The notes under the pieces were generated by a model. It did not search any database, was not told the DNA's origin, and saw only the letters and a list, made by a program, of their open reading frames with translations. From positions 868,001-932,000 of the forward strand of contig NC_006045.2 in NCBI RefSeq assembly GCF_000006445.2: a stretch of DNA of 64,000 bases, written 5' to 3'. Origin of the DNA: Debaryomyces hansenii CBS767. Taxonomy: Eukaryota; Ascomycota; Pichiomycetes; Serinales; Debaryomycetaceae. The translations under genes were made by a program, and so were the position numbers. Positions 9,072-17,835 of the stretch are shown piece by piece; position 1 is the stretch's first letter; every line of letters starts with the position of its first letter.

Positions 9072-10616
9072 ATGTTTGAAGAACTCACTCCACCGGCAAA
9101 ACATGCCAGACATGGTTTCTTTGGTCGTTACTTTTATGTTGCTGCTTCCGCTCTTTTAGGGTTTGGGTTTGTTCATACCTTGCTTATCATGGCAGTTTTT
9201 TACTATTGGTACCATGTAATTATAGGGAAAGAAAAGTCCCAAAAGCTGCCAGATGAAAAGGTGCCGTATCCAGATATTAAGAGTATGAAGCGTACGTCGG
9301 ATTTAAGATACTATGCATTGGCGATGAAGTTGGATTTGCAAGAATATAGAATTACGACCGAAGATGGATATATTTTAACATTGCACCGTTTGGTTGACCC
9401 GAACGAAACCGAGCTCCAGAGACAGAGCCGGAAGCCTGTGTTATTGCAACATGGGTTACTCTCTTGCTCTGGGTCTTATGTGACGTCTGGATATCATTCA
9501 TTGGCCTATCATGTTTTGACTTCTGGATATGATGTTTGGTTGGGTAATAATAGATCATGGTTTGAAGCTAAGCATGCGTTCTACGAAGGCGATTTATTGC
9601 ATAGCGAGGAATATTGGGATTGGGATATAAGAGAATTGGCGTACTATGATTTACCTTGTATTATTGACAATGTTTTGGCCCATAAGCCTCAACATGATAA
9701 ATTGTCAATTATTGGACATTCGCAAGGATGTACTCAAACATTCTTGATGTTGAAAAACGGTAATTTAGCAGACTATCATAAAAAGGTTGAGATATTTTTC
9801 CAATTGGCTCCAGCTATTTTCCCGGGTCCATTATTCTACACTAGAACGTTTATAAAATTTATGCATCACAGAAGTAAGTTGGGTTATAAATTGTTTTTTG
9901 GATGCTGTTCTTTCTTGAGGGTTATGACTATTACTCGTAATCATTTATGTACTACAAGGTTTTTCGGATCAGTTTCATATGTTATGTTCAAGTTCTTATT
10001 TGGATGGAGTGGAGGATTATGGAATTCAAACAATAAGGTTCGTCATTTTCACTTCATCTTCAATGTCTCTCGTGTTTCTTCTAAATTAATGTCTTGGTGG
10101 CTAAGCCAATGGGTTGAAGAAGGGTTCTCAAACCAATTGCAATCTAAAGAATCGTATAAAACTGGTGAAAACTTTAGCTGCACTCCCGTCAATTCAACTC
10201 ATGAAGTAAAAGGAAAGACAGCAGAAGAAAATGATTCAAAGACATACTTTCCTTATAAAGAACAGTGGTTTGGTTTAGAAGAAAAAAGTGTCATTGTGCC
10301 TATGGTGGTCTTCCCTGCACTTGAGGATTATTTGGTTGATGGTAAAAGATTAGCTACACATATGAGACATTATGAGCGTAACGTTTACAAGGAAGGTGTC
10401 AATTTAGATATTCACGAGATTCCAGCATATGATCACTTGGATGTTATATGGGCAGATAATGTTATCGATTTGATTGGTGTTAAAATTACAGAAAAATTGA
10501 AACTAATTGAAAGTCAAAATATTCGAAAGGATGCTTCTACAGAAACTGGCTCAGGTGGCGCTGAACCCTATGTGCCATCGTCTACTTCTCCTCAGGCAGG
10601 ACCATCTGGTCATTAA
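9072..10616 (+). CDS. Steryl ester hydrolase / acid-lipase family, membrane-anchored
   Basis: 514 codons. An N-terminal hydrophobic anchor (about residues 22-50) precedes an acid-lipase (AB-hydrolase) fold. The oxyanion loop LLQHGLLSCSGSY, the nucleophile elbow GHSQG with Ser217, an acid candidate in LEDYLVDG and the histidine in PAYDHLDVIWA are all in order. This matches the yeast sterol-ester hydrolases Tgl1/Yeh1/Yeh2, which release sterols and fatty acids at lipid droplets or the plasma membrane. Length sits between Tgl1 and Yeh1. Which of the three it corresponds to I cannot decide. The Ser/Pro/Gly-rich tail is probably disordered. Confidence 0.8.
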   Translation: MFEELTPPAKHARHGFFGRYFYVAASALLGFGFVHTLLIMAVFYYWYHVIIGKEKSQKLPDEKVPYPDIKSMKRTSDLRYYALAMKLDLQEYRITTEDGYILTLHRLVDPNETELQRQSRKPVLLQHGLLSCSGSYVTSGYHSLAYHVLTSGYDVWLGNNRSWFEAKHAFYEGDLLHSEEYWDWDIRELAYYDLPCIIDNVLAHKPQHDKLSIIGHSQGCTQTFLMLKNGNLADYHKKVEIFFQLAPAIFPGPLFYTRTFIKFMHHRSKLGYKLFFGCCSFLRVMTITRNHLCTTRFFGSVSYVMFKFLFGWSGGLWNSNNKVRHFHFIFNVSRVSSKLMSWWLSQWVEEGFSNQLQSKESYKTGENFSCTPVNSTHEVKGKTAEENDSKTYFPYKEQWFGLEEKSVIVPMVVFPALEDYLVDGKRLATHMRHYERNVYKEGVNLDIHEIPAYDHLDVIWADNVIDLIGVKITEKLKLIESQNIRKDASTETGSGGAEPYVPSSTSPQAGPSGH

Positions 10617-10830
10617 GATTTTGTTGTCAATACTAAACAATACTAATTAGATGCTACTTCAATTATGATGAAGCAAGGCAAACACAGATAGCAAACGTGG
10701 GCCATTCCAATCTATAATGATGAAACTGAAATGAAATAAACTGCCATTGACTTTGATCTAAGGAACAATATGATCAATGAGATTGTATATTAATTTTTTA
10801 ATTACGTAGTGTATTATTTAAAGGACAAGC

Positions 10831-11886
10831 TTACATGCTAGAATTTTGGTTGTAGTTAGCTACATGATGCTCGGCATTATCAAGTGCTTTTAAGACGTAA
10901 CTCCAGAATAATTCCACGTTAACATTCAAGCCGACATAAACCCCATTTTCCTCCTCCTTCAGCTCATCGAGGTCCCCATTAGCTATTTGCGTCTCTCCCT
11001 CGCGTTCACCCTCCTGGATAACCTTCAATTTTCTTTTGATATATTTGAAATCAACGTCATCTGCCAAGTCTTCTTGCTTATTTACTAATGCAAGAATAAG
11101 GAAAACCGCTAACGGATCATGAATTGGTGGACCAAGGGTTATATTATGTTGAACACGATATGATTCCGCATAGAACATTGCAATATCGTAGAACAATTTT
11201 CTCACATGAGAGTCCTTTTTTGGATTTGTTTCGTCGTATATGTTCCTCCTGACTTCCATAGTAGCGATTGCCTTGTGTGTAATATTCAATCCAGTCAATA
11301 TCGTTTTGCCACTTAGCTCTTCATCATTCAAGACATTAGCAGCCGCGAGTGGATCACAATGAACGTTAAACTCGGCGTATTTAGTAGCATTACCCTTATT
11401 CAACGCACCACCCATAATAGACACAAACCTAATCTTAGATTTCACTTCTGGGTAGGTTTCTATCAAAATAGCCATATTGGTCAAAGTCCCAGTACAAATG
11501 ACACATATTTTTCCTGCGTGCTCCAAAATAGCTGATCTCATGGCTTGCAAGTATGTCTGATCTGTCGACTCTTTAATTCTAGGTGTCTTAGGTAACTTGG
11601 CCCCACCAATACCGGTTGGCCCATGTATTTCTGGTGCAAATTTAACAGGCTTAACTAATGGTTTATTTTCCCCGGAGTAAACCTTTATTTGATCTTGCTC
11701 GGCCCCTAAAACATCTAATAATGCTAATGCATTGTGAGTTGTACTTGAATTTGGGGCATTTCCATATACCGTAGATATACCAAGCAAATTAAATTTTGGG
11801 TGAAATGCGGCTAACAAAATGGCAAAAGCATCGTCATTACCTGGATCACAATCTAGCCATATAGGAATAGAATCTGCGATAGTCAT
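10831..11886 (-). CDS. URH1: Uridine (pyrimidine) ribonucleoside hydrolase
   Basis: 351 codons. The hallmark calcium-binding motif of nucleoside hydrolases, DCDPGNDDA (residues 12-20), is at the N-terminus. YGNAPNSSTTHNAL, the GPTGIGGAKLP loop and the C-terminal HDPLAVF aspartate are also present. The enzyme splits uridine (and often cytidine or nicotinamide riboside) into base and ribose for salvage in the cytosol. It is most like S. cerevisiae Urh1. The gene is convergent with the lipase gene (214 bases apart). Confidence 0.9.
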   Translation of the reverse strand: MTIADSIPIWLDCDPGNDDAFAILLAAFHPKFNLLGISTVYGNAPNSSTTHNALALLDVLGAEQDQIKVYSGENKPLVKPVKFAPEIHGPTGIGGAKLPKTPRIKESTDQTYLQAMRSAILEHAGKICVICTGTLTNMAILIETYPEVKSKIRFVSIMGGALNKGNATKYAEFNVHCDPLAAANVLNDEELSGKTILTGLNITHKAIATMEVRRNIYDETNPKKDSHVRKLFYDIAMFYAESYRVQHNITLGPPIHDPLAVFLILALVNKQEDLADDVDFKYIKRKLKVIQEGEREGETQIANGDLDELKEEENGVYVGLNVNVELFWSYVLKALDNAEHHVANYNQNSSM

Positions 11887-12060
11887 AGTATCTTATAGTA
11901 TGAGTGTCTAAGGAATGAAAGAGAAAAAATGACTGAAGCTATAGACCATACTAAGAAACATCGAAACATGCCGCGTGAAAAAAGGCTCCACGGGGGACTT
12001 AAATGTAACGTTACATACCAAATTTACGAACTAAAGATTACGTTTTATTCTAATAGCTAC

Positions 12061-12801
12061 TTATATATCAGACCCTTCCTCTTCAACTGGGACAACAAAT
12101 GCTCCAGCTAAGCATAAAGCAGGCTCGTGAATATTATGGTGTTGATAGCTCAAAACTCCAACTCCACCAGCATCCAACACGACTTGCGGATTGACATTAA
12201 TGTCTTTACCCACCCATCTAGCAGCAAAACATCTCAAGATATGACCATGTCCAACAACTATGACATCGCAAGGAACATTATCTTGAATCGCCTTTTCGTG
12301 GATAGCTCTGATGTTCGTGATAACCTTGTCCAATCTTGCGGAAACTTGCTCGTGCGTTTCACCGTTTTCACACCCGTCCCTCCAAATGTTCCATTCTTCA
12401 CCTTTAGGTAAATCCTTATCCAAACCTCTCTTGTTTCTTAATTCAATAATCTGGGACGTCAATAATCCTTCGTAATCACCGTATTCCCACTCTCTTAAGT
12501 TATCTTCCTCGGTGGTAAGCAACTTGGCCTTTGCCATATCGTTCAACCCTTCGAGCAACAACTCAACCGTTTGCTTGGCACGCAATCTTGGAGATGTAAA
12601 GACATTCTTCAAGTTTTCCGGTTTGATCAATTGGAATGGACTAGGCCCAATTAAGTGTTTACCAGTATTCCGCATCTGTTTGACTCCGAAATCTGTTAAT
12701 GGTAAATCAGTAATGGACGTATATTGGCCAGATTTTGACCATTCGGTTTGGCCGTGGCGAATAAATATAACTCTTGGAGTTGGTGCTTTAGATGGGCTCA
12801 T
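12061..12801 (-). CDS. SHB17: Sedoheptulose-1,7-bisphosphatase, histidine phosphatase family
   Basis: 246 codons from ATG at 12801; the codon one triplet upstream is GTG. The RHG motif is at residues 15-17 with His16 as the phosphorylated nucleophile, in the context RHGQTEWSKSGQYTSITDLPL that is characteristic of Shb17. LREWEYGDYEG and the second histidine in VVGHGHILR complete the active site. Shb17 hydrolyses sedoheptulose-1,7-bisphosphate and drives riboneogenesis. It is divergent from CBP6 across 190 bases. In S. cerevisiae SHB17 (YKR043C) is next to UIP5 (YKR044W); here UIP5 is the second gene over, so the linkage is kept. Confidence 0.93.
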   Translation of the reverse strand: MSPSKAPTPRVIFIRHGQTEWSKSGQYTSITDLPLTDFGVKQMRNTGKHLIGPSPFQLIKPENLKNVFTSPRLRAKQTVELLLEGLNDMAKAKLLTTEEDNLREWEYGDYEGLLTSQIIELRNKRGLDKDLPKGEEWNIWRDGCENGETHEQVSARLDKVITNIRAIHEKAIQDNVPCDVIVVGHGHILRCFAARWVGKDINVNPQVVLDAGGVGVLSYQHHNIHEPALCLAGAFVVPVEEEGSDI

Positions 12802-12991
12802 CACTACTAGTATATTATCTTTCGATCTTACTGTTATATGTTCTTTTGATACTAAATGTGTTGATAAGTTATGACCTTCTGGAAATTTTACACGTGCAGG
12901 AATATTAAAATTTTCATCCTTTGGACTTAATCATTATACGATACAGCTTATAACTCAGGCTAAATAGTGTATTAGATCATATAAATAAGAA
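12802..12991. promoter_or_regulatory. Divergent SHB17/CBP6 promoter with CACGTG box
   Basis: 190 bases separate two head-to-head start codons, so the region must hold both promoters. A CACGTG box lies at 12891-12896, near the middle, in context acacgtgcag. CACGTG is bound by bHLH proteins such as Cbf1, Pho4 or Tye7 in yeasts; which one acts here cannot be told. Confidence 0.45.
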
Positions 12992-13333
12992 ATGGCAAGC
13001 AAAGTACATACAGAAATTACGGAAAAGATCTTGTCTTTGTTGAGGACCTTACCAAAAGATAGAATAAAGCATTATGCATCATTTAAAGAAACTCAAATAG
13101 AGAGGTTTTCAAGTGAGCTGGTTAAAGATATATCAGAAAAGGACTTAAAATTGCAATATATCTCTTTAAGAGACTTGGTGAATGATAAATATAAAAACTA
13201 CTACAAGTTGGACGACAAATTATTGAAACCAAAAGGTAATCCAGAATATTATAATAGGATTTTGAGTGAGATAAAAGGTGAAAAGAAGGAAACGTTTATG
13301 ACTGCTATGAGAACCGTTATCTTTGGGAAATAG
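12992..13333 (+). CDS. CBP6: Cytochrome b synthesis/assembly factor Cbp6
   Basis: 113 codons. The N-terminal pattern LPKDRIKHYASFKETQIERF and the C-terminal run KKETFMTAMRTVIFGK match both ends of S. cerevisiae Cbp6, which with Cbp3 binds the mitochondrial ribosome exit and newly made cytochrome b. The yeast protein is about 160 residues; this one lacks most of its middle insertion and is closer in size to the UQCC2-type family members of other eukaryotes. There is no obvious cleavable presequence, as in Cbp6. Confidence 0.85.
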   Translation: MASKVHTEITEKILSLLRTLPKDRIKHYASFKETQIERFSSELVKDISEKDLKLQYISLRDLVNDKYKNYYKLDDKLLKPKGNPEYYNRILSEIKGEKKETFMTAMRTVIFGK

Positions 13334-14002
13334 GTTTTTTGGCTGTGGGAGTATTTTTATTTTGGGGGGGTCGTTGTTGTAATATTGTTCTTTTGATGTT
13401 CGTCGTTGTAAATAGAAAAACTTAAAACAGGCATCGTATTTGAAGTGAAATTGGTGGACTACGCTGACTTAATATTTTTGTATCGTTGGTTGAAAGTCAC
13501 TTGCGGACGATGTGGGTCTGAACGGCGGAATGGTTATATTCAATAATGTATTCAAGGAGTCTGATCAAGTGAACGTTTCTACATTATTGTAATTAGTTAA
13601 AAAGTCGAATTAAGTATTAAGCTCGTCAACGTGTCACCATTTACATTTCCTATAGTTTATAGTGCTTACAATAAATAAACCTATATAATTTAATTCATTC
13701 TTTGAACTTGGAAACACCATCATAGTTAAACGTAACAATTTCACCATAATTAATACGTCATATTCACTTTCTGTAGATCACCAATGAATGGAATTTTCAA
13801 TTAAACATTTCATACACAATAAGAGCAATTAATAATGACTCTATACTTATATATACTTATAATATGAATAGCTGTTAAAATCTGGCATTGGATGTATTGA
13901 CCACGTAAAAGATCAAGATGCGAATTTTCGAAAGCCGATTCAACTGTTAGATTTCATCATTCTTTAAGAGCAACAACTCTTGTCAGATAGGAGAAAAAGA
14001 GT
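13334..14002. other. Intergenic region CBP6-UIP5
   Basis: 669 bases. I see no coding sequence, tRNA or snoRNA boxes. A run of seven G lies at about 13364-13370 just after CBP6; the rest is AT-rich and probably the CBP6 terminator and UIP5 promoter. Confidence 0.5.
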
Positions 14003-15247
14003 ATGGCGATTATAGATACTGTTCAAAGATCTAGGCCTGTTCAACTTGGTATAGTGTGTTTTTTCTTGATAGTATGGTACTTTTTACGGGGAACATCAGA
14101 AGGCTTTACGCCAGAGGAATTGAATTCGCTTTTACAGAACAAGGATGAAAGCACCGTTATGATTAAGAAAACTGAGCTAACCACTCATGGCTTAAAGGCT
14201 CCATACATAGACCAATCGACATTTAAACCAAAAAATTGGTACTTGGCCGGTAATACTCTTATTAAAAATGATGCGTATATTAGACTAACATCGGATAACC
14301 AACACCAAGTTGGTAGTATGTTTTCGAACTTACCAATCCAGGCGGAATCATTTGAAATGGAATTGACTTTCCATGTGCACAGTAAATCATCTAATTTGTT
14401 TGGTGATGGGTTTGGAATGTGGATAATCGATCGCAAGTCAGATATCGGAGATGTCTTTGGAGCACAAAATTATTTCAAAGGATTGGGCATATTCGTTGAC
14501 ACGTACAAAAACGGCAAAAGAGGGCACTTCCCATACGTTAATTTGATGTTGGGTGATGGTAATACCCCCTATAACAAAGATACAGATGGATATGAAACAA
14601 GATTGGCTGGATGTACGGCTACAGGACTTATGAACCCAGCTAATGAATTGACCAAAGCACGTATCGTTTACATTAAGGATGGGTACTTTTCTTTAGATTT
14701 TAATTACAATAATAAGCATGAAGACTGGAAAAACTGTGTCACCCTAACGGATATCAAATTGCCTCAAATTAAGTATCTTGGATTCACGGCTGAGACTGGT
14801 GATCTTTCTGAAAACGTGGATATTATTGAAAATAAGATGTATGCGTTATACAAACCTGACGGTTCATTTATTGAGTCCGTTGATGAATTAGAGACCTTAA
14901 TGCAAGAACAAAGTGACAATGAAGAACTGTTCCAGCAAGCAGTTGATGAGATTAAAGAAGGTGGCAAGCATAGAAAGATAAAGAAAAAGTCAAAAATAAG
15001 ACGTAAATCATTAAGCAGATTAAAAAATTCTGAAAAAAAAATTAAGGAGCGTGAACGTAAGTTGCGGTTAGAGAAGTATGGAGATGAAGATGCTACATTA
15101 TTTAAAAGACTATTGAAAGGAGTTCTTTATTCTTTGAAATTAATATTTTATATATTATTGTTAGGCTGTTTAATTTGGATAGGAAACATAGTTTACCGAG
15201 TCCAAGCACAAAAGAAAAAGCTGAAAGTCACTGGTCTATTAGATTAA
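14003..15247 (+). CDS. UIP5: L-type lectin-domain membrane protein, Uip5-like
   Basis: 414 codons. An N-terminal hydrophobic segment (about residues 13-28) is followed by a legume-lectin fold (about 45-280) with FGDGFGMWIID and the GLGIFVDTYKN strand typical of ERGIC-53/Emp47 relatives. Next come an acidic/coiled stretch, a very basic region (KKKSKIRRKSLSRLKNSEKK) and a C-terminal transmembrane segment (about 375-395) with a short cytosolic tail. This is the layout of S. cerevisiae Uip5, a nuclear-envelope/ER protein of unknown role found as a Ulp1 interactor. Proximity to SHB17 supports Uip5 over Emp46/47. Sugar binding is not established. Confidence 0.8.
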   Translation: MAIIDTVQRSRPVQLGIVCFFLIVWYFLRGTSEGFTPEELNSLLQNKDESTVMIKKTELTTHGLKAPYIDQSTFKPKNWYLAGNTLIKNDAYIRLTSDNQHQVGSMFSNLPIQAESFEMELTFHVHSKSSNLFGDGFGMWIIDRKSDIGDVFGAQNYFKGLGIFVDTYKNGKRGHFPYVNLMLGDGNTPYNKDTDGYETRLAGCTATGLMNPANELTKARIVYIKDGYFSLDFNYNNKHEDWKNCVTLTDIKLPQIKYLGFTAETGDLSENVDIIENKMYALYKPDGSFIESVDELETLMQEQSDNEELFQQAVDEIKEGGKHRKIKKKSKIRRKSLSRLKNSEKKIKERERKLRLEKYGDEDATLFKRLLKGVLYSLKLIFYILLLGCLIWIGNIVYRVQAQKKKLKVTGLLD

Positions 15248-15376
15248 TTTTTATTTGTTTGCTATATACATAGGATCAAAATACTTCGTAATAATACATA
15301 AAGCCAATTAGAAATCAAAAATTATTATACGTTTAGATGAGTGGTTTTGAAAGAATAAAGACTTTATTCGTCTTAT

Positions 15377-16369
15377 TCAAATTAAGTTCCCATCAGCAGT
15401 TTTATCCTGTAAAGTGAGGCGATAAGTGTCTTTTGTAATACCGAAAGTCTTGTAAGCACCAGTAGAAGTTATGTAAGAAAGTATTCCTGTTTTGGATTCA
15501 GAATCATCCTCAAACGAATTAAGAGTAAACGATGACGAAATTTTTTGAAAAGATTGGTTTTCTAAGGTCTTAATGAGCAGGTTGTCAAAGGAGAAAGCAT
15601 CAGCTAATAACGTTATCTTCGCATCCTTATTTGGACCATATTCCTTGAGAATATCACGGGCTCTATCATAAGACCATTCAAGTAATAAGACGTCAAAGTC
15701 AACTTTGACAAACGCTTTTCTAACGTGTAACCCAGTGATCTTAATGACAAACTCCGTTTCAGATGATTCGTCCAATAAAGGTATCAAAGTAATAATAGCA
15801 ATTGGCGAATCACGGTACATGACTATATGAGTATTTGCTCCATTTTTCAAAAAGACTACCTCTTTAGGTGTCAATTTACGCTTTTGTTTTAATAATGTCG
15901 ATTGTGATAACCTGGCGTATTCCTTCAAGTTAAATCCAAAGATCTTTTCAATGTACTTTAATTGGGGCAATTTTACCGAAATATCCTTGTATACATCACT
16001 AACAAAATGGGTAACGATACCCACTATACCAAAAACACACACAAGCCATGGAAAGATTCCCATCACTTGGAATTGAAAATCACGACTCTTAATGAAGAAA
16101 CTAAAGAATTCACCAAAACTTTCTGAAACTGAAATATAATCGTATAATCTATAATACGTGAAAATCGAAGTTGAAATTACCAAAAATGTAGTAGAAATTG
16201 GATGCCAGAAAACATATCTATTACATTTACCTTGCAACTGACTATAATAATCACCTTGTAAAATTAATGCGGCTTGTGATAATTCTGGTGTCAATGATGT
16301 CTTACCCAAAGTAGGGGGAATTTTATCATTTAATGGTTCATTCAAGTTAACATCCTTTTGTATAGCCAT
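15377..16369 (-). CDS. PHO86: ER membrane protein, Pho86-like phosphate-transporter exit factor
   Basis: 330 codons with two transmembrane segments (about residues 52-72 and 100-120) and a cytosolic C-terminal domain. This fits Pho86, the ER protein needed to package the phosphate transporter Pho84 into COPII vesicles. I recognise the family from layout and local sequence, not from a catalytic motif, so the name is tentative. Support comes from the promoter: a CACGTGGG box, the strong Pho4-binding form, lies 96 bases upstream of the ATG. Confidence 0.6.
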   Translation of the reverse strand: MAIQKDVNLNEPLNDKIPPTLGKTSLTPELSQAALILQGDYYSQLQGKCNRYVFWHPISTTFLVISTSIFTYYRLYDYISVSESFGEFFSFFIKSRDFQFQVMGIFPWLVCVFGIVGIVTHFVSDVYKDISVKLPQLKYIEKIFGFNLKEYARLSQSTLLKQKRKLTPKEVVFLKNGANTHIVMYRDSPIAIITLIPLLDESSETEFVIKITGLHVRKAFVKVDFDVLLLEWSYDRARDILKEYGPNKDAKITLLADAFSFDNLLIKTLENQSFQKISSSFTLNSFEDDSESKTGILSYITSTGAYKTFGITKDTYRLTLQDKTADGNLI

Positions 16370-16464
16370 TGTGGAATATTTTTAACTATATTAAAACGAT
16401 TAATTGTTAGGTGAAATTTATGTCAACTTTTATACCCTTATAATTTTTTATATTAGAAATAATG

Positions 16465-16472
16465 CACGTGGG
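16465..16472. promoter_or_regulatory. Pho4-type site CACGTGGG upstream of PHO86-like gene
   Basis: CACGTG followed by GG, the high-affinity Pho4 consensus, located 96 bases before the start codon of the minus-strand gene. Its position suits an upstream activating site for phosphate starvation. Binding is inferred from the known consensus only. Confidence 0.5.
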
Positions 16473-16935
16473 ATGTTTCTTCTTTTGGAATCCATCTATG
16501 GGTGCAAATTTACATACTAACGGCCATATTTTCAATAGCTTTCACATTTATGGGTCTTTGATAGATTAAGGATTGTTTATTCATATCGTAGAGAAAAAAT
16601 TAATATTAATTACAGTTAGGTCAAACGAGAATTAAAAATTTAAAAAAAAAAAACCGTCTGATCATAGCTTATGATATACTAGATCGAGATTGATGAAAGG
16701 CTTCAACCATAGATGTATAGATTTCTAATAGTTGGAACTAGAGAATATTGTTCGTAATACATTTATAATACATTTACACGATTATATATGATACCCATAA
16801 TAAATAAGGCATATCGATGGAATAAGCTCTACAAGGAAGAAAAAGCTTATCATAATGATGGGCACCTTTGAAGGCTAATTTACGAGAATAATACCCATTG
16901 CAAGACCAGATAAAATATAAAAAAAAAGTCAAAGC
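16473..16935. other. Intergenic region between PHO86-like promoter and tRNA-iMet
   Basis: AT-rich, no coding sequence seen. A 12-A run lies near 16642-16653. The A-run at 16919-16927 reads as a nine-T Pol III terminator for the minus-strand tRNA. Confidence 0.5.
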
Positions 16936-17007
16936 TAGCGCCGCCCGGTTTCGATCCGGGGACATCAGGGTTATGAGCCCTGCGCGCTTCCACTGCGCCA
17001 CGGCGCT
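16936..17007 (-). tRNA. Initiator tRNA-Met (CAT)
   Basis: 72-nt cloverleaf on the minus strand with anticodon CAT at 16973-16975 and no intron. It has the eukaryotic initiator hallmarks: an A1-T72 acceptor pair (AGCGCC ... GGCGCTA), three G-C pairs below the anticodon (GGGCTCATAACCC) and an ATCGA T-loop in place of TTCGA. It differs from the S. cerevisiae initiator, as I recall it, by little more than one T-stem base pair. A T9 terminator follows within ten bases. Confidence 0.97.
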
Positions 17008-17835
17008 TTAACTTCTTGTAATTATATTTTCTTGGTTGACTAAGTGCTCACTGGCAACTATTCTGATACTAGACATAGATTGGCATGTATTCTGTATGAT
17101 CAACAGTTGTATTTTATATAGCAAATAGATACATTATATAACGTTATCGCATATTTTTTCTCTTCCTGAATATTTTAAGTTTCAAGTTGCCCAGATTGAG
17201 TCCTATGCCCAATTTAAATTGAAAACGAACGAATGCAAATATCATCATATTTGTATTTGATAAGTTACATAGCTAATAGTTATTTTTCCAAAAGTTAACT
17301 AATGGTATATAAAACATGCATATTTCTGTCTCAATAACTTATTTGTATACTTCTATAGCTATATCTTAAAGTTTTGCAATTTTAAATAATATGTAAAAAT
17401 TCGTGATTTGTTTAAAAACCCAATAAAATCAATATTAATAAAAATTAATAAATAAATAGTAAAAAATCAGGACACTTAATCTTGAGGTACGTTTGTATTA
17501 TATACGATGTTTCCTCTACTAGTAGTGCCATTCTATCAGAAGAAGAAGAAGAAGTTTAGCTTTCAAATTGAATATTTCACCGTACATGTTTAATCCCAAT
17601 TCTCTATTGAGAAATACTTCAACTACTCCTACATAGAGAACGAAAGGATAGAATCCCTTAGTTCATAACTAGTTTCAGGCTGATATAGATTCGTTGTAGA
17701 TTGTATTTGAATGTATTACGAAAATTTTGCAATCTTTATTACTTCGTGCGTAAACCATACATTAATATGAGTATTAAATATGGACTTTAGTATAGAACTG
17801 GATCATTATACTTTTCAGAAACAACCTTAATTTCA
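17008..17835. other. Intergenic region tRNA-iMet to CUE3
   Basis: 828 AT-rich bases. There is a short palindrome CAAATAT-CATC-ATATTTG near 17238-17256 and a GAA-repeat tract at about 17538-17554. I see no gene in it. Confidence 0.5.

Noticed and set aside
10665..10735. Two ATGATGA motifs and a CTGA in the lipase/URH1 spacer, suggesting a C/D snoRNA
   Set aside because: The CTGA is only a few bases after the second ATGATGA, no CTGA lies between the two, and there is no terminal stem.
12127..12874. Plus-strand ORFs of 94 and 120 codons over SHB17
   Set aside because: Shadows of the strongly supported SHB17 frame.
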